Shown here: positions 6,607 through 6,690 of the stretch, one piece after another
Position numbering within the stretch: the stretch's first letter is position 1
Layout of the letters: every line of letters starts with the position of its first letter
Assembly (NCBI GenBank): GCA_030589605.1
Contig: JAUUVJ010000228.1
Location: 1-6,690 of the forward strand
DNA: 6,690 bases
Source: Candidatus Hodarchaeota archaeon
Lineage (GTDB): Archaea; Asgardarchaeota; Heimdallarchaeia; Hodarchaeales; Hodarchaeaceae
Direction: 5' to 3'
Notes under the pieces: generated by a model
Told to the model about the DNA's origin: nothing
The model's database searches: none
Seen by the model: the letters and a program-made list of their open reading frames with translations, nothing else
Translations under genes and position numbers: made by a program

Positions 6607-6690
6607 ATCAGAAAGTTGTTTTGGGAATGTCATAGGTAGTTTCCCAGAAGGACATACATCGCCAAATAAGATATCAGCAATTGCATTCCC
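6559..6690 (-). pseudogene. Fragment of a GH3 beta-glucosidase, antisense to the end of the deiminase gene
   Basis: The minus strand is open from the right edge to a TAA at 6559-6561. Its first 30 or so codons read GNAIADILFG, DVC, PSGKLPMTFP, KQLSDSS. This is the highly conserved segment of the GH3 C-terminal alpha/beta sandwich domain, normally close to GNALADVLFGDVNPSGKLPVTFP. The match ends near 6604-6607. The remaining codons (IGMIKKKIF and on to the stop) are simply the antisense of the deiminase-like gene. GH3 proteins normally continue well past this point with a fibronectin-like domain or tail, so the C-terminus is lost. Intact enzymes cleave terminal beta-linked glucose, xylose or similar residues. 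The fragment either belongs to a different locus joined by misassembly or marks a true rearrangement breakpoint. Confidence 0.72.

Overview
The window is an AT-rich stretch of prokaryotic DNA. The organism cannot be named from it. The Shine-Dalgarno-like motifs (GAGGT before the radical SAM gene, AGAGGT before the last gene), short intergenic gaps and gene content fit either a low-GC bacterium or an archaeon. My loose impression is an uncultivated, possibly Asgard-type archaeon, but no marker gene supports that. Both ends cut through genes, so this may be a complete short metagenomic contig.

Layout. Positions 2-1876 (+) hold the 3' part of a large (alpha/alpha)6-barrel, glycosidase-like protein whose reading frame runs off the left edge. 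Positions 1877-2232 are non-coding, with a T-rich tract and a nested inverted repeat. Positions 2233-4272 (-) encode a complete cobalamin-binding radical SAM protein, convergent with the first gene. A 134-194 bp divergent promoter region, depending on the downstream start used, contains a perfect 8-bp inverted repeat with a 4-nt spacer. It leads into a rightward operon-like cluster: an isochorismatase-family hydrolase broken by a single-base frameshift (4467-5059), an arginase/agmatinase-fold protein (5105-5977), and a DDAH/arginine-deiminase-fold protein (5983-6606) that stops abruptly after 207 residues. The last 84 or so bases carry an unrelated piece of a GH3 beta-glucosidase on the opposite strand.

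How the genes work together. The three rightward genes are all predicted C-N bond hydrolases acting on guanidino, carbamoyl or amide groups, which suggests a small pathway breaking down an arginine-like compound. The arginase-fold member has an unusual metal motif (GGNC instead of GGDH) and lacks the glutamate that arginase uses to hold the guanidinium group, so its substrate is probably not plain arginine. The right end is the most suspicious part: deiminase homology and GH3 homology meet tail to tail around 6600-6612. This is either an assembly chimera at a contig end or a real rearrangement. No mobile element, CRISPR array, tRNA or rRNA was seen.
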